Notes: generated from the letters alone by a model not told the origin. Numbered from the stretch's first letter, positions 15,875 to 25,518 are shown. The stretch is 40,178 nucleotides of DNA from Alphaproteobacteria bacterium (GCA_030835385.1 JAURPI010000020.1:1-40178); one strand, 5' to 3'. Program-made: numbers and translations.

Positions 15875-17062
15875 ATGACCAAAGAAGATAAAGAGATTCA
15901 TCTGGCCTCATGGGCTGAGTGGCCGCACTACGATGAAGAACATGCTGAAGCGGTAAATCGGGTTATTAAATCTAACCGACTCTTTAATGGTCCTGAATTA
16001 AAAGCCCTTGAAGAAAAATTCTCTGCGTTTACAGGTAGCGATCATACTGTCGGTCTTGGCAATGCCACCCAAGGACTTCACCTAGCCCTTGCTGCCACCG
16101 ATATCGGGGTCGACGACGAAGTTATTGTCACACCCTATTCCTGGATATCGAGCGCTTCATGCGTTCTGATGCAAAACGCTATACCAATATTCGCAGATAT
16201 AGAACCCAACACCTTTGGGTTAGATATCAAGTCTATCAAAGAAAAGATTACCCCAAAAACAAAGGCTATTGTTCTTGTACATATGTTCGGCTACCCGGCC
16301 GAGATAGAAGAGATATCTGAATTTTGCAGATCCAATAATATAATTTTGATCGAAGATTGCTCCCATTCTTTTGGCTTACGCGTGAACCAAAAACATGTCG
16401 GTCTCTTTGGGGATGTCGGCGTCTTTAGTATGCAACAACGGAAGCCCATAAGTACTGGGGATGGTTGCGCCCTCATTACCAAGCACAAATCAGTTGCAGA
16501 CCGGGTCAATCGCCTACGTTCTTTTGGCGATACTGACTTAAGCTATAACTATAGAATGTCTGAATTTTCTGCGGCTCTAGCGCAGGTTGGTTTGCAGAAG
16601 CTTGAAAATGACAACTACAAACGCCGAAGAAACGTTGATGCTTTTTGCCACGCACTTCCTGATGAAAGCGTTCTAAGACCCATCGTGTATCAGTCGAATA
16701 AAGCCAAGGCAGTTTACTACAGCCTCCTAATCGACACAAAACCGCTAGGTCGTGATGATGTTGACGTAAAGATAAGACGCGCTAATGAAATCGGAATACC
16801 AGTAAAAAGAACGTGGCAGCCCCTCAACGAGCATCCACATTTCAATCCCGACGCGACTCCCGCGAGAGGCGCGCCCTGGCTCAGTCCGTTTAACTCCAAC
16901 GCCTCAGGGGACACACCCTACAAAGACAACCAATTACCGGTCTCTCAAGACTACCAAGTAGAAAGATTACTGGAACTCGAATTGCATCCTCTTATTTCGG
17001 AGAGCCAGGCGGCTGCGGCCGCTTCTATTCTTGGAGACATTTTTGGTAGATCAGATACGTGA
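15875..17062 (+). CDS. DegT/DnrJ/EryC1-family PLP sugar aminotransferase
   Basis: I use ATG 15875, which follows AGGAA with 8 bases of spacing; TTG 15824 and ATG 15848 are in frame but have no visible ribosome site. The 395-residue protein has the PLP lysine at 190 (SMQQRKPISTGDG), Asp161 (IEDCSHSFG) that holds the PLP nitrogen, and GNATQGLHLAL near 62-72. DegT enzymes transfer an amino group from glutamate to a keto sugar nucleotide. The keto sugar may come from the SDRs upstream. With the GNAT gene that follows (GTGA overlap), it suggests an N-acylated amino sugar, or transfer of an amino group to another cluster intermediate. Confidence 0.88.
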   Translation: MTKEDKEIHLASWAEWPHYDEEHAEAVNRVIKSNRLFNGPELKALEEKFSAFTGSDHTVGLGNATQGLHLALAATDIGVDDEVIVTPYSWISSASCVLMQNAIPIFADIEPNTFGLDIKSIKEKITPKTKAIVLVHMFGYPAEIEEISEFCRSNNIILIEDCSHSFGLRVNQKHVGLFGDVGVFSMQQRKPISTGDGCALITKHKSVADRVNRLRSFGDTDLSYNYRMSEFSAALAQVGLQKLENDNYKRRRNVDAFCHALPDESVLRPIVYQSNKAKAVYYSLLIDTKPLGRDDVDVKIRRANEIGIPVKRTWQPLNEHPHFNPDATPARGAPWLSPFNSNASGDTPYKDNQLPVSQDYQVERLLELELHPLISESQAAAAASILGDIFGRSDT

Positions 17063-18240
17063 ATTTTTTGCCATACGACATAGACGATTTTGATGAAGTA
17101 CTCTCACTTCTCCAAGCCGCGTTTGAAGACAACAAGCAAAGTCAAAATTTTGAAGAGCTAGGCAAAACCCCTGAAGTCGGCTACTACAATAGGTTCGTCG
17201 TCAAAGAGAACGGTATAGTGATTGCCTATTTGGCGTATTGCACCAGAATCATCAATCATCTCGGCGTCAAGTTCGCGGCAGCATCTATTGGGCCCGTCGC
17301 CGTTAAGCCTAATGTGCAAGGCAAGGGTGTTGGCAAATTCTTAATGAACAGTGTCATCGAACACTTATCTTCTAAGAATTTTGAATTTATCTACATACAA
17401 GGAATTCCTCATTATTATCAAATCTTTGGATTCACTAAGTACGTAAACAAGGTAAAACGAGTCATTGGGGTGGCCACGAACGACCAGGTACACGAAGGAA
17501 CTTCCATCGAACTAGATTGCAGTGATTCGGAAGTGTTCAGACGTTTATACGAAGACTATACCCAGGGCGTCTGTTTTGCAGCAGTTCGCAACACAGAAGA
17601 ATGGCAATGGCTGATAAACGAAGCACCCAATACTTATTATTTCTACGAACCTCGTGTCATCAGAGACAAAAATGGTATCGCCGTATGCTATTTCTGCGAT
17701 GATCCATATGTCCCTGACTCGCCCCGGGAAATCGTTTTTAGAAATGACGAAGTATCCATCGAGGCCGCACTGTCCGCACTTGGCAATTACTATGCTGAGA
17801 AAGGACACGACACGTTCGAACTAAAGATTCCTGACAATTCGGTAGTTGCGAGCATCGTTGACAGAGAACCCAATAAACGATTGGTTCACAACAACCCTCA
17901 TGGTGGCGACTTGCTACTGATAACTGATGAATTTGATGCTGCGGTAAAGTTAGCCCCTTCACTTCAGAGTCTAGTTACCAAGATAGATTATTCATTCGAG
18001 GCCACAGCTAAATTCAAAGGCTTCTCCATTCATTTCGGCAACAATGCTGATCAACCATTCGTCTCGGTCTCCAAAGGCCCAGCCGCATCAACACTCGCCT
18101 TTGTCGAGTTTATTTCTGGCCGGCTAAGTAGTGATGATTGCAAATCCGTAGAAAGCACACCGCCGAATCAATACGAGAACATTCAGAATCTGTTATTTGG
18201 TGGATTGATGAAATTTGTGTTTCAGGGAGACAACATGTAA
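17059..18240 (+). CDS. GNAT N-acetyltransferase, long (Eis-like layout)
   Basis: GTG start overlapping the stop of the aminotransferase gene (GTGA). The N-terminal ~150 residues are a GNAT domain with the acetyl-CoA loop QGKGVG (87-92) and IGPVAVKPNVQGKG. At 393 residues it is much longer than a single GNAT domain; a tandem GNAT plus SCP2-like tail, as in Eis proteins, would fit, but I cannot prove the second half. It probably acetylates the amino group installed by the aminotransferase. It is the last gene of the tightly packed run. Confidence 0.75.
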   Translation: MNFLPYDIDDFDEVLSLLQAAFEDNKQSQNFEELGKTPEVGYYNRFVVKENGIVIAYLAYCTRIINHLGVKFAAASIGPVAVKPNVQGKGVGKFLMNSVIEHLSSKNFEFIYIQGIPHYYQIFGFTKYVNKVKRVIGVATNDQVHEGTSIELDCSDSEVFRRLYEDYTQGVCFAAVRNTEEWQWLINEAPNTYYFYEPRVIRDKNGIAVCYFCDDPYVPDSPREIVFRNDEVSIEAALSALGNYYAEKGHDTFELKIPDNSVVASIVDREPNKRLVHNNPHGGDLLLITDEFDAAVKLAPSLQSLVTKIDYSFEATAKFKGFSIHFGNNADQPFVSVSKGPAASTLAFVEFISGRLSSDDCKSVESTPPNQYENIQNLLFGGLMKFVFQGDNM

Positions 18241-18335
18241 ACGAAGAAGCGATGGTGCGTCACCTCGCTTAACTTCATGACGCAGATGAACAACTCAATA
18301 TCGAAGAATTAACAATCAAATTTTATGGAAGCACA

Positions 18336-19163
18336 ATGACGCCCGAAGAAAAACAGATCCGAAACCACATAAATAAAGTAAGGCAAACGATTCCCTCGGA
18401 TCTACTGCAATTCTTTGAGCGCGTAATCGCGGATTACACCATGCTCCCGATCGAGCGGCTTGTTGATCTGTACTTCACAGTCATGCAATTGCGCCAACGC
18501 AAAGTTCCTGGTGATTTTGTCGAATTTGGTGTTTGGAGGGGTGGAGCACTCGGGTGCATGACTCTAGCAGCCAATCAAAAGCCGGGCAGTTATTTTAATC
18601 TCTTGAACATGAACGCGAAGGAAAAACGAGAGACTGATCTTACGAATCTTGTGGATTGGTCAGTCGCCATATCAGAGAAACGCCGCCTATTTGGGTTTGA
18701 TACGTTTGAAGGTCACCCAGAGCCCCTAGATTGGGAGCTGGATATACACGGCACCAATCAGAACAAAGTATTCCATGAAGTTATGGAAAGAGATGGCGAA
18801 TGGGCGTCAGTAACCATGGAGGACGTTCAAAATAACCTTTCTGTTTTATTAGGAGACTATCCCGAAGATATGGTGAAGTTAGTCAAGGGCGATGCATCCG
18901 TCACAGGTCCCGATTTTGCTAAATCTTCAGACAACAAAGGCATCGCTTTACTAAGACTTGATATGGATTGGTATGAACCAACCATTAAATGCCTAGATGC
19001 CCTCGGGCATCACATTCCCATTGGGGGAGTGGTGATTTTGGACGACTTTGGTCACCACCTTGGCGTTCAGGAAGCTGCAGAAGAATATTTTTCGAAGACA
19101 GATCGGGAAATTGACGTCGCAAAAATTGATTACTCTTGCGTACGTATCGTTTTTCTTTCGTAG
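18336..19163 (+). CDS. TylF/MycF-like O-methyltransferase
   Basis: 275 residues. SAM motif I is FVEFGVWRGGALGCM (61-75); further family marks are LFGFDTFEGHPEP, LLRLDMDWYEPT (acidic metal ligands) and VVILDDFGHHLGVQEA. TylF-family enzymes are Mg-dependent and methylate sugar hydroxyls, as on macrolide sugars and bacterial glycans. A GGAAG ribosome site lies 4 bases before ATG 18336. The gene is 95 bp after the GNAT gene and converges with the minus-strand methyltransferase gene, marking the end of the plus-strand glycan run. Confidence 0.87.
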   Translation: MTPEEKQIRNHINKVRQTIPSDLLQFFERVIADYTMLPIERLVDLYFTVMQLRQRKVPGDFVEFGVWRGGALGCMTLAANQKPGSYFNLLNMNAKEKRETDLTNLVDWSVAISEKRRLFGFDTFEGHPEPLDWELDIHGTNQNKVFHEVMERDGEWASVTMEDVQNNLSVLLGDYPEDMVKLVKGDASVTGPDFAKSSDNKGIALLRLDMDWYEPTIKCLDALGHHIPIGGVVILDDFGHHLGVQEAAEEYFSKTDREIDVAKIDYSCVRIVFLS

Positions 19164-19192
19164 CTCCTCGGACTGCCTAAAATCTGAAAGCA

Positions 19193-19861
19193 TCAAACTC
19201 GATTTGACGCGACAGCAATGAGGTAATGGCAGAGTGGCGTAAAGCCGGTATGCAGTACCTCGTCATTCATTCCGAAAATAAAAACAGTTTTCCAATATTT
19301 CTTGAGGCGATCGGTTAGCTCATCTGCGTCCATCATATTGACATGACCCAGTTGAGAATACTTTGATCCGTATGATTCTGCTGATTTATTCGGCACACCG
19401 ACAATGGCGCAGCCGTCATCAGATATTGAGCCAAAAACGTTCTCAAGAAATGCATCACACTCAGAGGGATAGATGTGTTCAAGGACATCCAGAAAAAATA
19501 CTGCGTCTGAGCCCCTATCAAGCGAGCCCTTCCTAAAATCATGATACAGAAACTCTATATTCTGGTAGCAAGACAATCTGTTTGAGTTGTCGTCTAGCTG
19601 TTTCTGATCAATATCGGTGCATACAAGTTTCTCAACATTCTGCGCGACGATCGGCGCACCAAAGCCATCTCCGCACCCCACTTCTAATACGTGCGTGGCA
19701 TTGCGTTCGAGCATCTTAGAAACAAATTTGTATCGAGACGCGCCAAAGACAATCGCCTTAGGGTCATTACGATAAGTGTTCGAATACGCAGCCCCGAGAG
19801 CAACCCTTTGTTCCGGCAATTTGTCCTTTATAGATAGCCAAAGCTCCTGCGAATCTTCCAT
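19193..19861 (-). CDS. Class I SAM-dependent methyltransferase
   Basis: 222 residues. Motif I is HVLEVGCGDGFG (57-68), followed by KLVCTDID and a post-motif AVFFLDVLEHIYPSE, the common form of Methyltransf_11/23 domains. AAGGGGG lies just before ATG 19861. It resembles methyltransferases found in O-antigen and flagellin-glycosylation loci. Its 3' end converges with the TylF-like gene with a 29-bp gap and no clear terminator. Confidence 0.85.
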   Translation of the reverse strand: MEDSQELWLSIKDKLPEQRVALGAAYSNTYRNDPKAIVFGASRYKFVSKMLERNATHVLEVGCGDGFGAPIVAQNVEKLVCTDIDQKQLDDNSNRLSCYQNIEFLYHDFRKGSLDRGSDAVFFLDVLEHIYPSECDAFLENVFGSISDDGCAIVGVPNKSAESYGSKYSQLGHVNMMDADELTDRLKKYWKTVFIFGMNDEVLHTGFTPLCHYLIAVASNRV

Positions 19862-20001
19862 TTTATCCCCCTTCTAAGAACCTTGACATCTGATCGAGCG
19901 GTTAACTTAGTCCCCGTAACATATTTTGAGTCTCAGTGGTAAACTACCATGGTGATTAAATGTGCGTTCGTACCGATGCCGCTAAACGCAACCATTTCCT
20001 A

Positions 20002-20907
20002 CTAAACGTCGATATAAGCGATCAGATTCTCAAGGGTATCTTCCTGCCAAATCCACTCTTGGTTCTCTTGAAATATTCTAGGTGTTTTTCCAAATTCTAC
20101 TTGCCAATGTTTAGAAATAAATTTCTCATTTGTCGTTTGCAGTGCGGGAACTCCTACATTGAACATTTTAAAGGAACACTTAGAGTAGAAAAGGGTAGTC
20201 ACAACGCCGTTATTCACCGTGAAATTATCGCTAGCATCTTCATAAAGCGCTAATCGTAAATCAAGATCATGCGCTGCAAAATCAACCACGTCCCAATCAT
20301 ATTTCCATGCCAGCCTTTCATTGAAACAATCTTCGAAATCTGGAATGACGAGCACCCTGATGCCTTTTTCTTTATACAGTAGGCTTAGTTTGTACCAGGC
20401 TTTGAGGTTTGAGTTACGTACGGCTTGAAACTGACTCGTCCGTAATGAAATAGTCACATACGCATGACCTCGAGTGTAGGTTCGAACAAGAGTTTTCGCA
20501 TGTTCTGATGCGCGGAATTGCTGCAAGTTAGCCCCCTTGTCGAATAACTGAAGCATAATAGCAGGCGAGTAAAAATCACGACGGTCCTTATTAATTGCAT
20601 CCGGATAATTCGGCGGGAAACCTGCTAATATTTCGTGGTTTGGAAGGCTTTGTTGGATTTCCATTTTTACAACAGTTGGTAGCAACTTTGGAATCTGGCC
20701 AAGAATATGGTGGAGGCGCCATCTCTTTTCTGATTCTTCATACTCTAAATCTCTTTTACTGAACTGGCGAAATGAAGGAGCGATGATGGAGAGAGAGATA
20801 GACGTGTAGGGCGTAAACTGGCGTGACGCCTCCGCATTGATAAGAAAATTAGCAAAGTCAAACGTAACCGGATTCAGTCGAGTGTCATAATATACAGGTA
20901 ATGGCAT
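20002..20907 (-). CDS. Protein of unknown family, possibly glycan-related
   Basis: 301 residues that I do not recognise with confidence. No signal peptide or membrane segment is visible. The segment RGHAYVTISLRTSQFQAVRN followed by IRVLVIPDFEDCF, and later FNVGVPALQTTNEKF, has the strand-loop-helix rhythm of the C-terminal half of a GT-B glycosyltransferase. The ending (WIWQEDTLENLIAYI) is like that of several polysaccharide-locus proteins. This is a hint, not an assignment. Its neighbours on both sides are methyltransferase-like genes on the same strand. Confidence 0.65.
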   Translation of the reverse strand: MPLPVYYDTRLNPVTFDFANFLINAEASRQFTPYTSISLSIIAPSFRQFSKRDLEYEESEKRWRLHHILGQIPKLLPTVVKMEIQQSLPNHEILAGFPPNYPDAINKDRRDFYSPAIMLQLFDKGANLQQFRASEHAKTLVRTYTRGHAYVTISLRTSQFQAVRNSNLKAWYKLSLLYKEKGIRVLVIPDFEDCFNERLAWKYDWDVVDFAAHDLDLRLALYEDASDNFTVNNGVVTTLFYSKCSFKMFNVGVPALQTTNEKFISKHWQVEFGKTPRIFQENQEWIWQEDTLENLIAYIDV

Positions 20908-21019
20908 TAGGGCGTTCTTTCTAGGCCTTCAATTACGAACCAAAATTCACGGTACATCCACGAGTGTAACCGCCTATCTTGACTCACATGCTGTTTAGCG
21001 GGCTACTCACTAGCGCGGA

Positions 21020-21766
21020 CTAAAATTTTGCTGATAGCATTGCCTTGTATTTCGTCTGAACAGGCCACTTAAATTGTTGTATCGACGTTCTTTGAGCAAT
21101 GCACATCACGCTCGCCTCCGGGGAGATTCTTCTGCGTTCCGTAGACGTACTTAGCATGTCAAACATTTTCACCTCATCGGCATTCTTATATACAGCTTGG
21201 AGAAACTGAAGCGTAAATCCATTCTGGTCAAAACAATCAAAGTAGGCCGTCGGGCAGAAATTCCAAAAACCATGGTTAACCAAAGAGAGCGGTGCATTAG
21301 AAATAACAACTCCGCCATGAGCGGTCATCTCGCACATTGATCGGAATGCGGTCCCAACTTTAAAACAATGCTCAAGCGTTCCAGTATCAATGACAAGGCC
21401 ATAGGACTCTATATACTTGGGCGGTAACGGCTCATTCAAATCCACAATTTCTTCGGGACCTTGTAATTTCTTAATGTCAATGAAATCAAATTGAACTTGC
21501 AATTGCTCGAATAGACTCTCAATCAGGAAAATATTGCCGAAATTATCTGGAAGACTATGCAGCCTTCGCACCATTTGATCGTCTTTTCTAATTTCTAGAT
21601 TCGAAACAATCCCGTCACCGAATAGTTCAACAAGATCTTTCTCTGACACCAACAAGTCCGGATAGGATAGACACACAGCTCGCGTCATATTCGAACCAAC
21701 AGTAGCAGGATCTCGCTGGTCAAGAACAGACTTCACAAGACTTAAGTATGTTTTATCTATTGCCAT
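21020..21766 (-). CDS. Methyltransferase-like protein, divergent SAM site
   Basis: 248 residues. The central segment YGLVIDTGTLEHCFKVGTAF, then MCEMTAHGGVVISNAPLSLV, is the post-motif I/II region of class I methyltransferases (the usual form is FDLV-x-x-x-x-xLEH). The N-terminal glycine-rich SAM loop is not visible; the expected region reads NLEIRKDDQMVRRLHSLPDN. It may bind SAM in an altered way or have lost activity. A 129-bp gap separates it from the CoA-transferase gene upstream on the same strand. Confidence 0.6.
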   Translation of the reverse strand: MAIDKTYLSLVKSVLDQRDPATVGSNMTRAVCLSYPDLLVSEKDLVELFGDGIVSNLEIRKDDQMVRRLHSLPDNFGNIFLIESLFEQLQVQFDFIDIKKLQGPEEIVDLNEPLPPKYIESYGLVIDTGTLEHCFKVGTAFRSMCEMTAHGGVVISNAPLSLVNHGFWNFCPTAYFDCFDQNGFTLQFLQAVYKNADEVKMFDMLSTSTERRRISPEASVMCIAQRTSIQQFKWPVQTKYKAMLSAKF

Positions 21767-21895
21767 ATAAGGTCGCCAGTCCGCTAATCATCAACCAAAT
21801 TGTTTTAGGTCCGCCCAAGCACCAATACAAGGTGCTTACTGAACCCAGCGTTGAACAAAGCACTCTAAGAACCAAATAGAAGTGGAGCTTCGCAG

Positions 21896-22987
21896 CTAGG
21901 AGTTCTTAGAATCGAGTCCCGGCACTGCGAATTTAAATTCAGCCGGCTCTTCGCGGAACTTTATTGGGTTACCCACATGCCTAAGCCCCGCCGGGTCGGT
22001 GATGATCATTTCACGCGCTTTGGCATGCTCCTGTTCAAATGCCTCAACCATGTCTAGCACGGGCGCCCACGCCAGCTCGAGTGGCTCAAGGGACTCAATC
22101 CACTCAGCCTGGGTTTTGAGCTTAAACGCCTCTTGAAGCGCCTGCTTTACTGGTTCCTGAGCTTCACAATCATCGGTGCAACAAAGGTCATACAGATCCA
22201 TCCTGTCCAAGAGCGTCAGCAAACTAGATGCGAACTTAGGCTCTCGACCGGTTAGAGCAATAAAACGACCATCCTTCGTTTCGTAAATATTATAAAACGC
22301 GGCACCACCGATGGAGCGACCAGTGCGTGTTGTCGGCGCCACACCTTCGGCAAGAACAGGGCCTGTTAAATGGGCGGTCCAAGACAAAAGTGTGTCGTAC
22401 ATACTTGCGTCAACATAGTCCCCCAACCCGGTTTTTTCTCGTCGATATAGCGCCATAAGAATGCCAGACAGCCCAACCAACGAAGAACCCATATCGGCAC
22501 CAGGCAACCCTGGCACGACGGGCTTACCGTCACCTCCGTCGTTAATGGCAAGCAAACCCGTTAGCGCCTGCGCACCCATATCGTGGGTCGGCTCACCTGA
22601 AAGGGGACCTGTCTGCCCAAAAGCAGATACGGAACAATAAATGATCTTTGGGTTTCTCGTCTTTACAGCGTCGTAATCGACACCAAGCCGCTTCACCACG
22701 CCCGGCCGAAACGCCTCAACGAAAACGTCGGCGGTCTCGCATAACTTAAGCAACTGCTCACGGTCATCATCATCTTTAAGGTTCAAGCATATGCTTTGCT
22801 TGCCCCGATGCGTGTTTCGAAACCAAACGGAATGGCCATCTTGGAACGGGCCGTAATTACGGGCAGGCTCGCCGCCCGGCGGCTCAACCCTCAACACATC
22901 GGCACCATGATCCGCCATCATCAGTGTTAGGTGCGGACCAGGTAAATACATAGACAAATCGATGACGCGGACACCATCAAGTTTCAT
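21896..22987 (-). CDS. Class III CoA-transferase / alpha-methylacyl-CoA racemase-like protein
   Basis: 363 residues of the CaiB/BaiF family. The N-terminus has LDGVRVIDLSMYLPGPHLTL and ADHGADVLRVEPPGG; the middle has YCSVSAFGQTGPLSG and the probable catalytic Asp in THDMGAQALTG. The family moves CoA between carboxylic acids or racemises 2-methylacyl-CoAs; the shorter length and the His-Asp pair lean to the AMACR-like branch. AGAGGTG lies 8 bases before ATG 22987. It is the last gene of a three-gene set with another CoA-transferase and an acyl-CoA dehydrogenase, presumably degrading a carboxylic acid of unknown identity. Confidence 0.87.
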   Translation of the reverse strand: MKLDGVRVIDLSMYLPGPHLTLMMADHGADVLRVEPPGGEPARNYGPFQDGHSVWFRNTHRGKQSICLNLKDDDDREQLLKLCETADVFVEAFRPGVVKRLGVDYDAVKTRNPKIIYCSVSAFGQTGPLSGEPTHDMGAQALTGLLAINDGGDGKPVVPGLPGADMGSSLVGLSGILMALYRREKTGLGDYVDASMYDTLLSWTAHLTGPVLAEGVAPTTRTGRSIGGAAFYNIYETKDGRFIALTGREPKFASSLLTLLDRMDLYDLCCTDDCEAQEPVKQALQEAFKLKTQAEWIESLEPLELAWAPVLDMVEAFEQEHAKAREMIITDPAGLRHVGNPIKFREEPAEFKFAVPGLDSKNS

Positions 22988-23042
22988 GGCGCGGCACCTC
23001 TTGCAAACGAGAATAGGCGCCCCGCATTACCCGACACACCAT

Positions 23043-24233
23043 TCAAATCGCTCCTGCATCTCTTAGCGCGGCAATATTTTCGTCGTCATAGCCGACGTCT
23101 TTGAGAATCGCATCCGTATCAGCGCCAAGCTTGGGAGCATGACGGATGGGAACACGCTTGCCATCCAACTTAATTGGATTATTGAGCACCCGTAGCCCCG
23201 GGCGATCCGGATGCTCAACTTCAGTAATCATATCGATTTCATCTACGAATGGGTTATTCAGCGCTTGAGCCATGTCGTAAACGGGAGATATCGGAATAAT
23301 ACCTTTGAACTTCTCGACCCACGTGTCGGTCGGCAATTGAGAAAATTCTTCATCAAGGATTTCCGTCAGTGCAGCACGGTTCTCCAATCTTGCGCCTAAA
23401 TCGACGAACCTGAGGTCCTCTGCCAGGTCTTGGCGACCCAGACCTTCGACCAACAATCCCCAGAATTTAGGGTTTTGGCACATGATGAATACCCAGCCGT
23501 CCTTGCTCTTCACAAGCTGGCTCGGTGTCACAGAAGGGTGCGCACCGCGCGGCGCCCGACCAGTGACCAAACCTTCGTTTAGGTACCAGACACCTGGATA
23601 GGTCAATTGATGAAGGGCGGCTTCCATAAGGCTGACATCAACGTCGCCCCCCTCTCCTGTTCTCTTCGCTTTCAAGATTGCAGCCGTGACACCGTAGGCG
23701 AGCATGGTACCAGTCATGAAGTCCACGAGAGACAGTCCAAAGCGTGCGGGCGGTCCGTCGGGTTCACCGGTCACCGATAAAAAACCTGCTTCCGCCTGCA
23801 TGAGATAATCATAGCCGGGCCATGATGCTCGCGTGTTATCGCGTCCATACGCAGAAATGTGCCCACATACGATCTCAGGATTGACGTCTTTCAGCGCGGC
23901 ATAGTCGATACCGAGTTTTGCCGGTTGGTTTCCTCGCATGTTGTTAACGACAGCATCGGATTTCTCGACCAGCTTGTGCAGCACCTCTCGACCTTTTTCA
24001 GATTTGAGATCGAGCGTTACGCTCCGTTTATTAAGATTAAAGGCTTGAAAGTACTGGCTGTCATTTTCACCCAAAAAATAAGGGCCGGTTGACCGGGCAA
24101 AGTCTCCACCAGACGAAGGATTTTCAACCTTAATAACTTCCGCACCCATGTCAGCCATGAACATTGAGCAATAGGGTCCTGCCCCATACTGCTCCATCGT
24201 AAGAACGCGCAAACCCTCTAAAGGCAAAGACAT
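23043..24233 (-). CDS. Class III CoA-transferase (CaiB/BaiF family)
   Basis: 396 residues from ATG 24233, whose first base is also the last base of the acyl-CoA dehydrogenase stop (TGATG overlap); a TTG one codon earlier is possible. LEGLRVLTMEQYGAGPYCSM and ADMGAEVIKVENPSSGGDFA are the family N-terminal motifs; GHISAYGRDN and PGYDYLMQAEAG contain the probable catalytic Asp that forms the aspartyl-CoA thioester. This length fits formyl-CoA/succinyl-CoA transferases better than racemases. It probably activates the substrate for the dehydrogenase. Confidence 0.88.
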   Translation of the reverse strand: MSLPLEGLRVLTMEQYGAGPYCSMFMADMGAEVIKVENPSSGGDFARSTGPYFLGENDSQYFQAFNLNKRSVTLDLKSEKGREVLHKLVEKSDAVVNNMRGNQPAKLGIDYAALKDVNPEIVCGHISAYGRDNTRASWPGYDYLMQAEAGFLSVTGEPDGPPARFGLSLVDFMTGTMLAYGVTAAILKAKRTGEGGDVDVSLMEAALHQLTYPGVWYLNEGLVTGRAPRGAHPSVTPSQLVKSKDGWVFIMCQNPKFWGLLVEGLGRQDLAEDLRFVDLGARLENRAALTEILDEEFSQLPTDTWVEKFKGIIPISPVYDMAQALNNPFVDEIDMITEVEHPDRPGLRVLNNPIKLDGKRVPIRHAPKLGADTDAILKDVGYDDENIAALRDAGAI

Positions 24234-25399
24234 CAAATTTTGTTCCGTTCAATGAGTTGCCTGGCAATAATTACCTTTTGCATCTCGTTTGTGCCTTCAC
24301 CAATGGCCATCAAAGGCGCATCACGATACAGGCGTTCAACAATAAATTCTTTTGAATAACCGTACCCGCCATGAATACGCATTGCTTCTAGCGAGTTCTC
24401 AATGGCCGCTTCTGAGGCATGGTATTTTGCCATACCTGCCTCAAGGTCACAGCGACGGCCAGCGTCATACGCTGTTGCGGCCTGCTCGACCAAAAGACGA
24501 GACGCTTCATACCGCGTTGCCATCTCAGCCAATTTTAACTGAATAGCTTGGTGCTTATAGATCGGCTTACCGAACGTCGATCGCTCTTGGCTATAACGTA
24601 CGGCTTCATCTAACGCGCGCTTAGCTATGCCAACTGATCGAGCAGCGACATTAATCCGACCAAGCTCCAATCCGCCGACAGCCTGGTAGAACCCCTGACC
24701 TTCGTCGCCACCAATCAGGTTCTCAGCCGGCACCCGAAAGTCTTCGAACACCATTTCTCCGGAATCGATGCCTTTGTATCCAAGCTTTTCTAACCGACGG
24801 GATATTTTAAATCCTGGCCCCTTTTCTACGACGAACATGCTCATACCCTGGCGCGGCGGATCGGCGTTAACATCCGTCTTCGTCAGCAAAGCAAAGCACG
24901 TGCCTTCAATGGAGTTGGTAATCCACGTCTTGGTGCCATTAATGACAAAGTCGTCACCATCGCGAACAGCTCTCGTGCGAATACCTTGAAGGTCCGTCCC
25001 CGCATCAGGCTCTGTTAATCCAATACCCCCGCGCAATTCACCGGTCACAAAGCGAGGCAAAAATCTCTGTTTTTGTTCTTCAGTTCCAAACTTCTCTACA
25101 GCCGTCGCCATCATCAAATGAGAATTGAAAACGCCGGTCAGAGACATCCACACCTCTGATACCTTTGTAACCACCTTGGCATAGGTCGAGGCAGATAATC
25201 CTAGGCCACCCCACTCCTGACTAATTGTCGCGCCGAACAGTCCCATTGCTTTCATCTGCTCAACCATCTCAGACGGATAAGTGTCAGCATGCTCGAGTTC
25301 CATGGCATGGGGAGCCACGTCTCGTTCAAGCCACTTATCGACGCTGTCCAGAATTAGTGACTCATCCACATCTTCAAATTTCGCGTCTTTCGGCGCCAT
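24233..25399 (-). CDS. Acyl-CoA dehydrogenase
   Basis: 388 residues, standard length. LTEPDAGTDLQGIRTRAV and NGTKTWITNS form the FAD-binding beta-domain; MRIHGGYGYSKEFIVERLYR and IGEGTNEMQKVIIAR form the C-terminal FAD/dimer region with the catalytic base Glu368. The enzyme oxidises acyl-CoA to enoyl-CoA and passes electrons to ETF. AGGAGG lies 8 bases before ATG 25399. It heads the minus-strand set with two CoA-transferases and is divergent from the GntR gene. The intergenic palindromes suggest control by that regulator. Confidence 0.93.
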   Translation of the reverse strand: MAPKDAKFEDVDESLILDSVDKWLERDVAPHAMELEHADTYPSEMVEQMKAMGLFGATISQEWGGLGLSASTYAKVVTKVSEVWMSLTGVFNSHLMMATAVEKFGTEEQKQRFLPRFVTGELRGGIGLTEPDAGTDLQGIRTRAVRDGDDFVINGTKTWITNSIEGTCFALLTKTDVNADPPRQGMSMFVVEKGPGFKISRRLEKLGYKGIDSGEMVFEDFRVPAENLIGGDEGQGFYQAVGGLELGRINVAARSVGIAKRALDEAVRYSQERSTFGKPIYKHQAIQLKLAEMATRYEASRLLVEQAATAYDAGRRCDLEAGMAKYHASEAAIENSLEAMRIHGGYGYSKEFIVERLYRDAPLMAIGEGTNEMQKVIIARQLIERNKI

Positions 25400-25499
25400 T
25401 GGGAGCCTCCTAATCTGGCCTTTAAACGGTGCACTAGCCGGTCAAAGCCACGCCATCGGCAGGAATTCGCTGCTGGACGGGCGTAGCCTGTACCACTCG

Positions 25500-25518
25500 G
25501 ACAAATACTAATTTTGTC
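25500..25518. promoter_or_regulatory. Probable GntR operator 1 (GACAAA-N7-TTTGTC)
   Basis: GACAAATACTAATTTTGTC is an inverted repeat with half-sites GACAAA and TTTGTC. The same half-sites recur at 25552-25568. It lies 101 bp before the acyl-CoA dehydrogenase ATG and 82 bp before the regulator start, between the two divergent genes. Confidence 0.68.

Noticed and set aside
21817-21837. Stem-loop (7-bp stem AAGCACC/GGTGCTT) between the CoA-transferase and the methyltransferase-like gene
   Set aside because: There is no T-run on either strand, so it is not a clear terminator, and no other role can be supported.
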